The notes under the pieces: generated by a model
The model's database searches: none
Told to the model about the DNA's origin: nothing
The model's input: the letters and a program-made list of their open reading frames with translations, nothing else
From: Firmicutes bacterium CAG:341
GTDB taxonomy: Bacteria; Bacillota; Clostridia; Oscillospirales; Acutalibacteraceae
Length of the DNA stretch: 41,141 bases
Direction: 5' to 3'
NCBI GenBank assembly: GCA_000434995.1
Contig: FR895327.1
Location: 62,591-103,731, forward strand
In this document: positions 1 to 7,253 of the stretch, one piece after another
Layout: each line of letters starts with the position of its first letter
Numbering within the stretch: position 1 is the stretch's first letter
Made by a program: the position numbers and the translations under genes

Positions 1-8
1 AAAAACTT

Positions 9-884
9 TTAGTCAAATAAGATTTCAGTATTAGCAAATGAAAGCGGTGTATACTCGCCGTTATTTACAACATATACAGCAGAAAGCTTAACAGCAACTG
101 CGTACTGCTTACCGGAGCAGGTAAACATATAGCAATCAGCACCGTTTACAGTTTTAACACTGTTATTAAATGAAATAGCACTAGATGATACATCCGAACT
201 ATAACCGATTTGCTTCCAATTATCGTGAATTGTTTGCTTAAGTAAACGCTTAGCTTCATCAACACTATAATCAGGAGTTGTTGTGATTTCGTGTGGGTTT
301 GAATAAAGGTCATATACAGCCGGAGCCTTTGATTCTTCAGCAACAGTTGTTTCTTCAACAACAGGTGAAACATAAGCTGTATTTATGTACATAATAATGA
401 AATAAATTAAGAACCAAATGAGGAGAAGAAGGATTATCATAAGAATAATCTTTCCGGCTTTATTCTGGCTGCCTGTTGATGAATTGGCAAATTCTTCTTC
501 AGTAGGAATTTGAACCGGAACAAAAGGCTTACCCTTTTTCGCACATTTCTTTTCAGCTTTTGAGTTCTTTTTCTCTAACTTTTTAACATATTTGCCATAT
601 GCTTTAGTAGTTGCTTTTGCTGCCTTGATTTCCTTCTTTGATTGGAATTCATCAGCATCAGGAATTGCGATAGGAATAAATTCCTTTCCGTCCTTTTGAG
701 CTTTAGTCTGGAGCTTTGCATTTTTCTTTTCAGTATCTTTTACAAAGCTTGCGTAAGCCTTAGCGTGTTTCTTTTCAGCCTTTGCTTTATATTTAGCATT
801 TGCCTTTTCGGCTTTAGCTTCTTTCTTTTCAGTTTTTGCCTCATTCTTGGCAAGTTTCTTTGCTTGTTTTTCTTCTTTAGTCAA
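9..884 (-). CDS. Lys/Ala-rich membrane-anchored protein of unknown function
   Basis: A 291-aa protein I do not recognise. Residues 1-135 are very rich in Lys, Ala and Glu and probably helical or coiled-coil. They contain two copies of a 40-residue module (about 41-80 and 93-132), each beginning near KAY, passing through EKKN and ending in a Phe-Pro-rich stretch (FIPIAIP and FVPVQIP). One strongly hydrophobic segment at about 146-168 is followed by a roughly 120-residue domain that is probably outside the cell, since the Lys-rich side should stay in the cytoplasm. The start is a TTG at 884, 8 bases after a GGGGG ribosome site; no ATG fits better. It is a single gene with its own promoter at 914-942. 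Reading frame and topology are secure; function is unknown. Confidence 0.8.
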   Translation of the reverse strand: MTKEEKQAKKLAKNEAKTEKKEAKAEKANAKYKAKAEKKHAKAYASFVKDTEKKNAKLQTKAQKDGKEFIPIAIPDADEFQSKKEIKAAKATTKAYGKYVKKLEKKNSKAEKKCAKKGKPFVPVQIPTEEEFANSSTGSQNKAGKIILMIILLLLIWFLIYFIIMYINTAYVSPVVEETTVAEESKAPAVYDLYSNPHEITTTPDYSVDEAKRLLKQTIHDNWKQIGYSSDVSSSAISFNNSVKTVNGADCYMFTCSGKQYAVAVKLSAVYVVNNGEYTPLSFANTEILFD

Positions 885-913
885 GGCAGTTACCCCCTTA
901 TAAGTCTACTAGT

Positions 914-942
914 AGTATACCATTAAAGATATTAAATTTCAA
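914..942 (-). promoter_or_regulatory. Predicted sigma-A promoter of the Lys-rich membrane protein
   Basis: Read on the minus strand, TTGAAA (942-937) and TATACT (919-914) are separated by exactly 17 bases. The site lies about 30 bases upstream of the TTG start at 884. The match is by eye to the vegetative consensus. Confidence 0.6.
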
Positions 943-1107
943 CAAAAAAATATACAGAAATGGTGGTATTTTATGAACAAATTGTAAACATTGAAGCTTT
1001 TTGAAGTTATTTTTCATAGTTTCATCATTATTTTAGTAAAAAAATCAACAAGTCAAGTGTTTACAAATATAGTTGTTGTTTTAATTTTATACCAATATAT
1101 TGTATAT

Positions 1108-1572
1108 TCATTTAGTATAAAGTGAATAAGTGCCATGATTTTCTCTGCTGACGAAATCAACTTTTTTGAATGCTCTATTTTCATTTAACGCAGCTTCTAT
1201 AAGCTTCTTGGTAAGTTGCGGTACATCATTTCTTTTAAGGGCAACATCCACATCAAGCCAAACGACTTCACTGTTTTCATCGTTATCCGAATGCTCCTGC
1301 CCGCTGACATAATCGGCTGAAAAAGCCACATACCAATCTTTAAGATTAAATCTGACAGCTATAATATCCTTTGGATTTATCAAAACACCTGTTTCTTCCA
1401 AATATTCTCTTTTAACTGCGTGTTCAGGTGTTTCGCCTTTGTTTAAATATCCTCCGGGAACAATAAGCATATTTTTACCGGCACCATATGTATGCCTTGC
1501 AAGCAAAACTTTTCCGGCGCGAATAACAACTGCGGTTACGGATTGCTTATAGCAAGTGTTTTCCCCATTCAT
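1108..1572 (-). CDS. Nudix family hydrolase
   Basis: A 154-aa Nudix protein. The Nudix box (G-x5-E-x7-REUXEEXGU) is complete between about residues 40 and 63, beginning GGYLNKGE and ending REYLEETG, so the metal-binding glutamates are present. Family members hydrolyse nucleoside diphosphates linked to another moiety; the substrate cannot be told from sequence. It is the last gene of the nifS-iscU-nadA-mnmA operon and its ATG overlaps the mnmA stop as ATGA, so translation is probably coupled. Only a weak hairpin followed by T-rich sequence is seen at about 1040-1075, so the transcript end is uncertain. Placement beside NadA could suggest a nucleotide or NAD-related substrate, but that is a guess. 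Confidence 0.9.
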   Translation of the reverse strand: MNGENTCYKQSVTAVVIRAGKVLLARHTYGAGKNMLIVPGGYLNKGETPEHAVKREYLEETGVLINPKDIIAVRFNLKDWYVAFSADYVSGQEHSDNDENSEVVWLDVDVALKRNDVPQLTKKLIEAALNENRAFKKVDFVSRENHGTYSLYTK

Positions 1573-2630
1573 ACAATAGTTCCCCCGCCGATAACAATAT
1601 CATCATCATACAAAACTACTGCTTGGCCTTTGGTAATTGCCCTTTGCGGCTCATCAAAAACCACTTTAAGCTTATCACCGTTAACATAAGCGGTTGCGCC
1701 CTGCTCTTTCATATTATATCTTACACGCGCCTTGCATTTAAATTCACTCGAAAGATTAGGAACAAGGGCGTTAAAATCAACAGCATTAACTTCACTTGAA
1801 AAAAGCTCATCGTTTGTACACAAAGTAACAGTATTTTTTTCAATATTTTTATCTGCAACATACATAGGCTTACCAAAAGCAATTCCAAGCCCTTTTCTCT
1901 GCCCGTTTGTATACCTGATAATTCCGTGGTGCCTGCCGATAACATTACCGTTAATATCAACAAAATCACCGTCCGGATATGTTTTGCCTAAATAATTTTC
2001 AATAAATTTAGCATAGTCGCCGTCAGGAACAAAGCAAATATCCTGACTGTCACGCTTACGGGCATTCAAAAATCTCTGTTCTTCGGCAATTTTACGAATT
2101 TCAACCTTTGAATATTTGCCCAACGGGAACTTTATATGTGAAAGTTGACTTTGAGTAAGTGAATATAATACATAGCTTTGGTCTTTAGTATCATCCTTAC
2201 CCTTTTTTAAATAAAACCAGCCGTCCTTTTCCTCAACAATTGCATAATGGCCCGTAACCACATAGTCGAACCCGAGCTCATACATACGCTGAAAAAGCTT
2301 TTCAAACTTAAGATACCTGTTACAATCAATACAAGGATTAGGTGTACCGCCGTTTTCGTATGTTTTTATAAACTTATTTATTACTTTTTCTTCAAATTCA
2401 TCTTTAAAATTGAACACATAATATGGCATTGAAAGACGCCTTGCAACCGCTCTGGCATCTTCAATATCATCAAGCGAACAACAAGTCTTTTCCCTATTGA
2501 TACCAATATCTTCATTATCATAGAGTTTCATTGTAGCGCCGATGCATTCATATCCGTTTTCTTTCATTAAAAAAGCGGCAACGCTGGAATCAACGCCACC
2601 GCTCATTGCGATAATACATTTTTTACTCAT
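1569..2630 (-). CDS. mnmA: tRNA 2-thiouridine(34) synthase MnmA
   Basis: A 353-aa enzyme that makes 2-thiouridine at position 34 of tRNAs for Lys, Glu and Gln, using ATP to activate the base and persulfide sulfur delivered from a cysteine desulfurase. The N-terminal PP-loop SGGVDSS is at residues 10-16, the catalytic Cys in PNPC at C100, and the second active-site Cys in DSQDICF at C199, matching the E. coli spacing. Length is normal for the family. It begins with ATG directly after the nadA stop codon (TAAATG) and ends overlapping the Nudix start. The nifS gene three places upstream is the natural sulfur donor. Confident call. Confidence 0.97.
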   Translation of the reverse strand: MSKKCIIAMSGGVDSSVAAFLMKENGYECIGATMKLYDNEDIGINREKTCCSLDDIEDARAVARRLSMPYYVFNFKDEFEEKVINKFIKTYENGGTPNPCIDCNRYLKFEKLFQRMYELGFDYVVTGHYAIVEEKDGWFYLKKGKDDTKDQSYVLYSLTQSQLSHIKFPLGKYSKVEIRKIAEEQRFLNARKRDSQDICFVPDGDYAKFIENYLGKTYPDGDFVDINGNVIGRHHGIIRYTNGQRKGLGIAFGKPMYVADKNIEKNTVTLCTNDELFSSEVNAVDFNALVPNLSSEFKCKARVRYNMKEQGATAYVNGDKLKVVFDEPQRAITKGQAVVLYDDDIVIGGGTIV

Positions 2631-3542
2631 TTAACCAAGCCTTATCATTTCATCAATACATCTTTTTGCACCGATATATGTTTCTTCATCAAGAGTAATT
2701 TCTTCACCAAAAGTACCCTTACAGCAATTAAGCACATCAACAAGTGTGGTTGCCTTCATATTATGGCAAACGCAATCTTTAGATAAAGGATAAAACATTT
2801 TATCCGGGCAAGACATTTGAAGATGGGTGACTATACTGTTTTCAGTGCCGATAATAAATTCCTTTGCATCACTTTCCTTGGCAAAATTCATAATACCGGT
2901 TGTAGAGCCCACATAATCGGCATGTTTAACTACATCAGGTACACATTCAGGGTGAACAAGAAAAAGTGCATTAGGATGAGCTTTCTTTGCTTTTTCAACA
3001 TCGCGTTCGCCCATTCTTGCGTGAGTTGGGCAACCACCACTTAAAAGCTTAAAATTCTTTTCAGGAAGTTGCTTTGAAATCCAATTGCCTAGATTGCAAT
3101 CAGGTATAAAAAGAATATTATCATTTTCTATTTGCTTGCAGATTTTCAAAGCAGATGAAGATGTAACACATACATCACAAATAGTTTTAAGCTCACTTGT
3201 GGTGTTAATATATGCTACAACCGTATAATCAGGATACTGCTCTTTCACAAGTGAAATTACATCCTTATCCATCATTTCTGCCATAGGGCATCCGGCATCG
3301 GGGTTTGCCAAATAAACAGTTTTATCCGGTGATAATATCTTAACAGTTTCAGCCATAAAGCGAACACCGCACATAATAACGATTTTGTTACTAACTTTTG
3401 AAGCTTCAACAGAAAGAGCAAAGGAGTCACCGACAAAGTCGGCAACTTCCAATATCTCCGGTGATTGATAGCAATGTGCAAGGATGCAAATATCCTTTTC
3501 TTTTTTTAATTTAATTATCTCTTGCTGAATATCAGTAATCAT
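2631..3542 (-). CDS. nadA: Quinolinate synthase NadA
   Basis: NadA condenses iminoaspartate with dihydroxyacetone phosphate to quinolinate, the first committed pyridine precursor of NAD, and needs a [4Fe-4S] cluster. The three expected cluster cysteines are visible at C85 (DAGCP), C171 (GGCPTH) and C259 (CVCHNM), spaced 86 and 88 residues as in the short type of NadA. The frame is open to 3584, but I place the start at ATG 3542 (MITDIQQ), giving 303 aa: it matches the family N-terminus and avoids a long overlap with iscU. No nadB or nadC is present in the window. Co-transcription with nifS and iscU fits a supply of clusters to NadA. The start is less sure than the identity. Confidence 0.95.
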   Translation of the reverse strand: MITDIQQEIIKLKKEKDICILAHCYQSPEILEVADFVGDSFALSVEASKVSNKIVIMCGVRFMAETVKILSPDKTVYLANPDAGCPMAEMMDKDVISLVKEQYPDYTVVAYINTTSELKTICDVCVTSSSALKICKQIENDNILFIPDCNLGNWISKQLPEKNFKLLSGGCPTHARMGERDVEKAKKAHPNALFLVHPECVPDVVKHADYVGSTTGIMNFAKESDAKEFIIGTENSIVTHLQMSCPDKMFYPLSKDCVCHNMKATTLVDVLNCCKGTFGEEITLDEETYIGAKRCIDEMIRLG

Positions 3543-3543
3543 A

Positions 3544-3981
3544 TTAGTTGTGTACTCCGCACTCTGCACAGTCAACGCTTGCAAACTTTGCGTGGTCGTA
3601 TTCTATGCCTTTTTTATCATAATAATCTTTTACAGCAGCCTTAACTGCTTCTTCTGCTAATACTGAGCAATGAATTTTTACAGGAGGCAAACCGTCAAGT
3701 GCTTCAACAACTGCTTTATTAGTAAGCTCCAATGCTTTATCAATAGGCTGGCCTTTAATCATTTCAGTAGCCATAGAACTTGAAGCAATAGCAGACGCGC
3801 AACCGAAAGTGTTAAACTTAACATCTTCAATAATTCCGTCATCACTTACCTTAATATACATTTTCATTATATCGCCGCACTTAGCGTTACCAACTTCACC
3901 TACACCGTCAGCATCTTCAATTTTACCAACATTTCGCGGATTTGTAAAGTGGTCCATTACTTTTTCTGAATAGAGAGCCAT
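3544..3981 (-). CDS. iscU: Fe-S cluster assembly scaffold IscU/NifU-like
   Basis: A 145-aa scaffold on which a [2Fe-2S] or [4Fe-4S] cluster is built from persulfide sulfur and iron before transfer to client proteins. The three conserved cluster cysteines are C35 (in CGD, with the conserved Asp37), C61 (in FGCAS) and C105 (in KIHC). The protein lacks the C-terminal ferredoxin and Nfu domains of full-length NifU. It has an extra C-terminal CxxC (C138, C141) after residue 130. Its ATG shares one base with the nifS stop (TAATG), so the two are translationally coupled, as expected for a desulfurase-scaffold pair. No IscA, HscAB or ferredoxin gene is nearby. Confidence 0.95.
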   Translation of the reverse strand: MALYSEKVMDHFTNPRNVGKIEDADGVGEVGNAKCGDIMKMYIKVSDDGIIEDVKFNTFGCASAIASSSMATEMIKGQPIDKALELTNKAVVEALDGLPPVKIHCSVLAEEAVKAAVKDYYDKKGIEYDHAKFASVDCAECGVHN

Positions 3982-5159
3982 TATTTATTTTCCTCCTTTT
4001 TGATTCTTTCCCAAACGGGAGATATAGAACGAAGGTAATCAACTACCCCCGGAACCGATTCAACAATGTGGTCCATTTGTTCCATAGTGTTATATTCACT
4101 GATTGAAAGCCTTAATGAACCGTGAGCAATTTCAACCGGCACACCTATCGAAAGAAGAACATGCGAAGGGTCAAGACTGCCACTTGTGCAAGCAGAACCG
4201 CTTGATGCACAAATACCCTTTGCATCAAGTAAAAGCAATAAGCTTTCACCCTCAATACCTTCAAAGCACATATTTAATGTACCCGGAAGATGATGTTCAA
4301 GGTCACCGTTAATTCTGCTTCTTTCAATACCCTTAAGACCGTCAATTAGTCTGTTTTTCATAGCTGTAACTTTAGCTGCGTTTTCTTCAAGATGGTCTGT
4401 TGCTTCCTTAATAGCCGTTGCCATACCTACAATTGAAGCCATATTTTCAGTGCCTGCTCTTTTACTGCGTTCCTGCGCACCACCGTAAATAATATTAGTA
4501 AGAAGAATACCTTTACGCGCATAAAGGAAACCTACACCTTTAGGACCGTGGAATTTATGAGCCGATACAGAAAGCATATCAACATTCATATCCTTAACAT
4601 TTACAGGAATATGACCTACTGCCTGAACAGCATCTGTATGAAACAGTACGCCCTTTTCCTTGCAAATCTTACCGATTTCAGCGATTGGCTGAATCGTGCC
4701 GATTTCATTATTAGCAGTCATAATTGTAACAAGGCAGGTTTCATCTGTAATCGCATTTTCAACATCTTCAGGTTTTACTACACCGTTTGAGTACACATCA
4801 AGAAGAGTTACGGTAAAGCCCTCTTTTTTCAAGGCATCAAGTGTGTGAAGAACAGCGTGATGTTCAAACTTACTTGAAATAATATGTTTCTTACCTTTTC
4901 TTGCACCAATATATGCTGCAGAACGAATTGCCTGGTTATCAGCTTCACTTCCACCTGAAGTGAAATATATCTCTTTAGGGTCAGCGCCGATACAATCAGC
5001 AACAGTTTCCCTCGCGTTTTCCAAATACTCTTTAGCAACTTGGCCGATTGAGTGAAGAGATGATGGATTACCATAAATATCTGTAAGAAGTGGCATCATT
5101 GCTTTAAGCACATTTTCACTCATTTGTGTAGTTGCCGCATTATCTGCATAAACCGTCAT
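3981..5159 (-). CDS. nifS: Cysteine desulfurase, NifS/IscS type
   Basis: A 392-aa PLP enzyme that takes sulfur from L-cysteine as a persulfide, leaving alanine. The PLP lysine is K202 in SAHKFHGPKG, and the catalytic Cys is C324 in the loop SSGSACTSG, the group I (NifS/IscS) arrangement. First gene of a five-gene minus-strand operon; the downstream IscU, NadA and MnmA all depend on sulfur or Fe-S clusters, so it probably serves several acceptors. ATG at 5159 follows a GAAAGG site by about 7 bases. The promoter with paired inverted repeats (5246-5300) lies about 100 bases upstream. Very confident in family; nifS versus iscS is only a naming choice. Confidence 0.97.
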   Translation of the reverse strand: MTVYADNAATTQMSENVLKAMMPLLTDIYGNPSSLHSIGQVAKEYLENARETVADCIGADPKEIYFTSGGSEADNQAIRSAAYIGARKGKKHIISSKFEHHAVLHTLDALKKEGFTVTLLDVYSNGVVKPEDVENAITDETCLVTIMTANNEIGTIQPIAEIGKICKEKGVLFHTDAVQAVGHIPVNVKDMNVDMLSVSAHKFHGPKGVGFLYARKGILLTNIIYGGAQERSKRAGTENMASIVGMATAIKEATDHLEENAAKVTAMKNRLIDGLKGIERSRINGDLEHHLPGTLNMCFEGIEGESLLLLLDAKGICASSGSACTSGSLDPSHVLLSIGVPVEIAHGSLRLSISEYNTMEQMDHIVESVPGVVDYLRSISPVWERIKKEENK

Positions 5160-5245
5160 AATATCGCCTTTCTAACCACAATATAAATCTGCTGTGGATG
5201 ACAGAAAAAATGTAAAATATCAAAGGTAAAAACAAAAAATCAATA

Positions 5246-5300
5246 TTCCTACCTTTTCAATAGGAAATAATAACACTAATTTCCTACCTTGTCAATAGGA
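5246..5300 (-). promoter_or_regulatory. nifS operon promoter flanked by two copies of an operator-like inverted repeat
   Basis: On the minus strand TTGACA (5295-5290) and TATTAT (5272-5267) are 17 bases apart. Two near-identical imperfect inverted repeats of the form TCCTATTGA-n-AAGGTAGGA occupy 5281-5300 and 5246-5265, exactly 35 bases apart. The first covers the -35 box, the second begins just after the -10 box and covers the expected +1. This is the layout of a repressor site pair. An Rrf2-family regulator (IscR- or CymR-like) is the obvious candidate for an Fe-S/cysteine operon, but that is inference and no such gene is in the window. Confidence 0.7.
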
Positions 5301-5342
5301 TATTATTGATATTTTGCAAACAATTTATACATAAAAACAAAA

Positions 5343-5723
5343 TTACTTTTTTCTGTTTCCTTTTCTGTCAAAAGTGTTTGATAAGGCCTTTTCGGTTTTA
5401 CCGATTGTAACAAATAAAGTAACAAATTCAGCAAAAAATATCGCAAATGCCACCGATACAAATACACGCTGGTCGGTTTTAATCAGGCAAAGCATAATTA
5501 TACCTGAAGCCAAAATAAATATCCCGCCGAATTTCATCCAAAGCTTGCCGCAAAATTCGTGCGCAAAAGTCCAAGTATCTTTGTTAATCATTGACCAACC
5601 TGTTCTGTATCCAAAAATATTATTTATATTTTTCGGACCGCCGGCTACAAAAATAAAGCTGCTCATAAACATAATTATCGGCAAAAGCAAATCAATAAAT
5701 AACATATAAAACCATAAATTCAT
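5343..5723 (-). CDS. SdpI-like integral membrane protein
   Basis: A 126-aa hydrophobic protein with about three membrane segments (roughly residues 3-25, 60-80 and 85-105). The segment GYRTGWSMINKDTW, a Gly-Tyr-Arg-Thr followed by Ser, Asn and a Trp, is characteristic of the SdpI/YhfL family, whose best-known member gives immunity to the SdpC toxin in Bacillus. No toxin or SdpR-like regulator is adjacent, so an immunity role is not supported here. The frame is open to 5735, but ATG 5723 is preferred because GGTGATT lies just before it and the predicted promoter would start transcription at about 5733. Monocistronic. Confidence 0.75.
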   Translation of the reverse strand: MNLWFYMLFIDLLLPIIMFMSSFIFVAGGPKNINNIFGYRTGWSMINKDTWTFAHEFCGKLWMKFGGIFILASGIIMLCLIKTDQRVFVSVAFAIFFAEFVTLFVTIGKTEKALSNTFDRKGNRKK

Positions 5724-5739
5724 AATAATCACCATAAAT

Positions 5740-5768
5740 ATTATAACATATCAATTATATTAAAACAA
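5740..5768 (-). promoter_or_regulatory. Predicted promoter of the SdpI-like gene
   Basis: Minus-strand TTGTTT (5768-5763), 17-base spacer, TATAAT (5745-5740). Its predicted start point at about 5733 supports the internal ATG at 5723 as the true start of the SdpI-like gene. Confidence 0.5.
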
Positions 5769-5805
5769 TCTTATTGGCGAAAATCGACAAATGCCCACAA
5801 TTTTG

Positions 5806-5834
5806 TTGCATTTATGTTAATAACAATATATAAT
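5806..5834 (+). promoter_or_regulatory. Predicted promoter of the 217-aa orphan gene
   Basis: TTGCAT (5806-5811), 17-base spacer, TATAAT (5829-5834), about 29 bases before the ATG at 5863 and divergent from the SdpI-like promoter. Confidence 0.55.
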
Positions 5835-5862
5835 AGTTTTTGTATAGAAAAGAGGGATACAT

Positions 5863-6516
5863 ATGCCGGGAAAACTCAGAAAATTACTTAATAACAGCAG
5901 GAACATCAAGGCTCCATACTCAATTGACGATATGAGCAATCATAATGGCGGCTTAATATCATTTGAATACTGCGGAAAAAAGTACAATTTAGCGATTCGC
6001 GAAAACGCATTAGTATTTGATAATGATATGAATTTACTTTACACATTTACTTTTGACGAACTTTCAACAGCCGAAACGCCGTTTTTGAAAAAAGTAAATG
6101 AAGAAATCATAAATCACACAAATCAAAAAATCACATTATATATAAACAGAGCAACCGGCATTGAAAAACTTACTTTTACGAGCTTATTTGATGCAACATA
6201 CATATTTAACAAACTTAAAAGAGTATCGTACCGTTCATCAGAAAGCATTGATTCAATTATGATTGAAAAAAACGGTGCAATTGTTAACACCGTTAAAACA
6301 AACAAAGGTTCAAGATTATTTTCTAAAAACCAAGTTGTTGAAAACAGAGATGAACGAAATCCGGAAAAGACAGAATATATAGCTTCCCTTTCAAGAGTTG
6401 AAGATATGATTGATAATATGATTTGTGACAACATAAATAAAAACGGAATTCAAAAAAGTGATGAAAGACTTGATAAATGCATTGAACTTTTGCAAGAATT
6501 GAGAAATAACGAATAA
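5863..6516 (+). CDS. Hypothetical protein (217 aa)
   Basis: I do not recognise this protein. It is soluble, with no signal peptide or membrane segment. Residues 20-125 look like an alternating beta-strand domain (short strands such as KYNLAIRENALVF and KITLYIN), followed by a charged stretch and a C-terminal helical tail (about 170-217) that is Asp/Glu/Lys rich and could be a coiled coil. The gene has a good GAGGG ribosome site, its own TATAAT promoter and a strong terminator, so it is very probably expressed. Transcribed alone on the plus strand between divergent and convergent neighbours, so context says nothing of its role. Confidence 0.75.
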   Translation: MPGKLRKLLNNSRNIKAPYSIDDMSNHNGGLISFEYCGKKYNLAIRENALVFDNDMNLLYTFTFDELSTAETPFLKKVNEEIINHTNQKITLYINRATGIEKLTFTSLFDATYIFNKLKRVSYRSSESIDSIMIEKNGAIVNTVKTNKGSRLFSKNQVVENRDERNPEKTEYIASLSRVEDMIDNMICDNINKNGIQKSDERLDKCIELLQELRNNE

Positions 6517-6518
6517 TA

Positions 6519-6555
6519 AAAAAATGACTTGTTCAATATGAACAAGTCATTTTTT
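6519..6555. terminator. Bidirectional rho-independent terminator
   Basis: A perfect stem built from AAAAAATGACTTGTTC (6519-6534) and its complement (6540-6555) with a 5-base loop. A-runs and T-runs on both sides allow use by the plus-strand 217-aa gene and the minus-strand MATE-yhhN operon, which converge here. Confidence 0.85.
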
Positions 6556-7247
6556 TATGCAAACACAACCGAAGCAGCAATTAGATATTGACCGGCATAG
6601 TACAAAAAGTGATTTATAAATAGATGAAACGGTTTATCCTTACCACGACCGAAAAAGGTGTTTGAAAGAACTGCATCAGACAGCAAGAAAAGTATTGAGC
6701 CAATTGCCATAATAACATAAGCCTTTTGAAAATGGGTTGCAAAAACTGCAATTACGGATATTATAGAAGTCATAGCCAAAAATGCAACATAAATAGCCAC
6801 AATACGCCTGTAAGCGCCATAATGAACTTTCATAACATTAGCTAAAAGAACAGTTAATATTCCGATTACAGCTGAAACAACAGCGGCAATTAAAACAAGC
6901 CACCACTTCATTTTTATTGAATATATTATTGCACAGAAATAAAAAATATGACCAATTAAAAAGAATATAAATCCGCCCTTTAAATAAACCTTTTCTTCAC
7001 TCTTATATATTCCTTTTAAATCAAGAAGTATATCACCTACAAGACCTAATGCACCGCCCATAATTACAAGTGAGCCATAAGTATGCGCCTGCGGATTTGA
7101 AATCAAGGCAAAGACCGCAGTAAGCAAGTAGCACAAACTTGAAACTGATTTAAAAATCAAATTATTTACACTGTACCCAAGTCGCCTTTTCCAGCAAAAA
7201 ACAAGCGACAAAACAACACCAAACGCCAAAACAATATAATACATCAT
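6555..7247 (-). CDS. YhhN family membrane protein (lysoplasmalogenase-like)
   Basis: A 230-aa polytopic protein with about eight membrane segments and the YhhN/TMEM86 family signature: GDILLDLKG at about residues 86-94 and GSILFLLSDAVL at about 184-195, with the conserved acidic residues in the membrane. Characterised animal members hydrolyse the vinyl-ether bond of lysoplasmalogens. Clostridia commonly contain plasmalogens, so that activity is plausible but unproven. It follows the MATE gene by 6 bases with the AAGGGG site overlapping the MATE stop, so the two are one transcription unit. The start may be the first or second ATG. Confidence 0.85.
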   Translation of the reverse strand: MMYYIVLAFGVVLSLVFCWKRRLGYSVNNLIFKSVSSLCYLLTAVFALISNPQAHTYGSLVIMGGALGLVGDILLDLKGIYKSEEKVYLKGGFIFFLIGHIFYFCAIIYSIKMKWWLVLIAAVVSAVIGILTVLLANVMKVHYGAYRRIVAIYVAFLAMTSIISVIAVFATHFQKAYVIMAIGSILFLLSDAVLSNTFFGRGKDKPFHLFINHFLYYAGQYLIAASVVFA

Positions 7248-7253
7248 TTTCGT

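Noticed and set aside
642..926. 94-aa hydrophobic plus-strand ORF
   Set aside because: Antisense of the Lys-rich repeat region, which yields Phe/Leu runs; no ribosome site.
1040..1075. Terminator after the Nudix gene
   Set aside because: Only a 5-6 bp arm pair with a long loop before a T-run; too weak to list as a feature.
5160..5342. Riboswitch or T-box in the nifS leader
   Set aside because: The leader is only about 100 bases after the predicted start and shows no T-box sequence, terminator hairpin or known riboswitch core.
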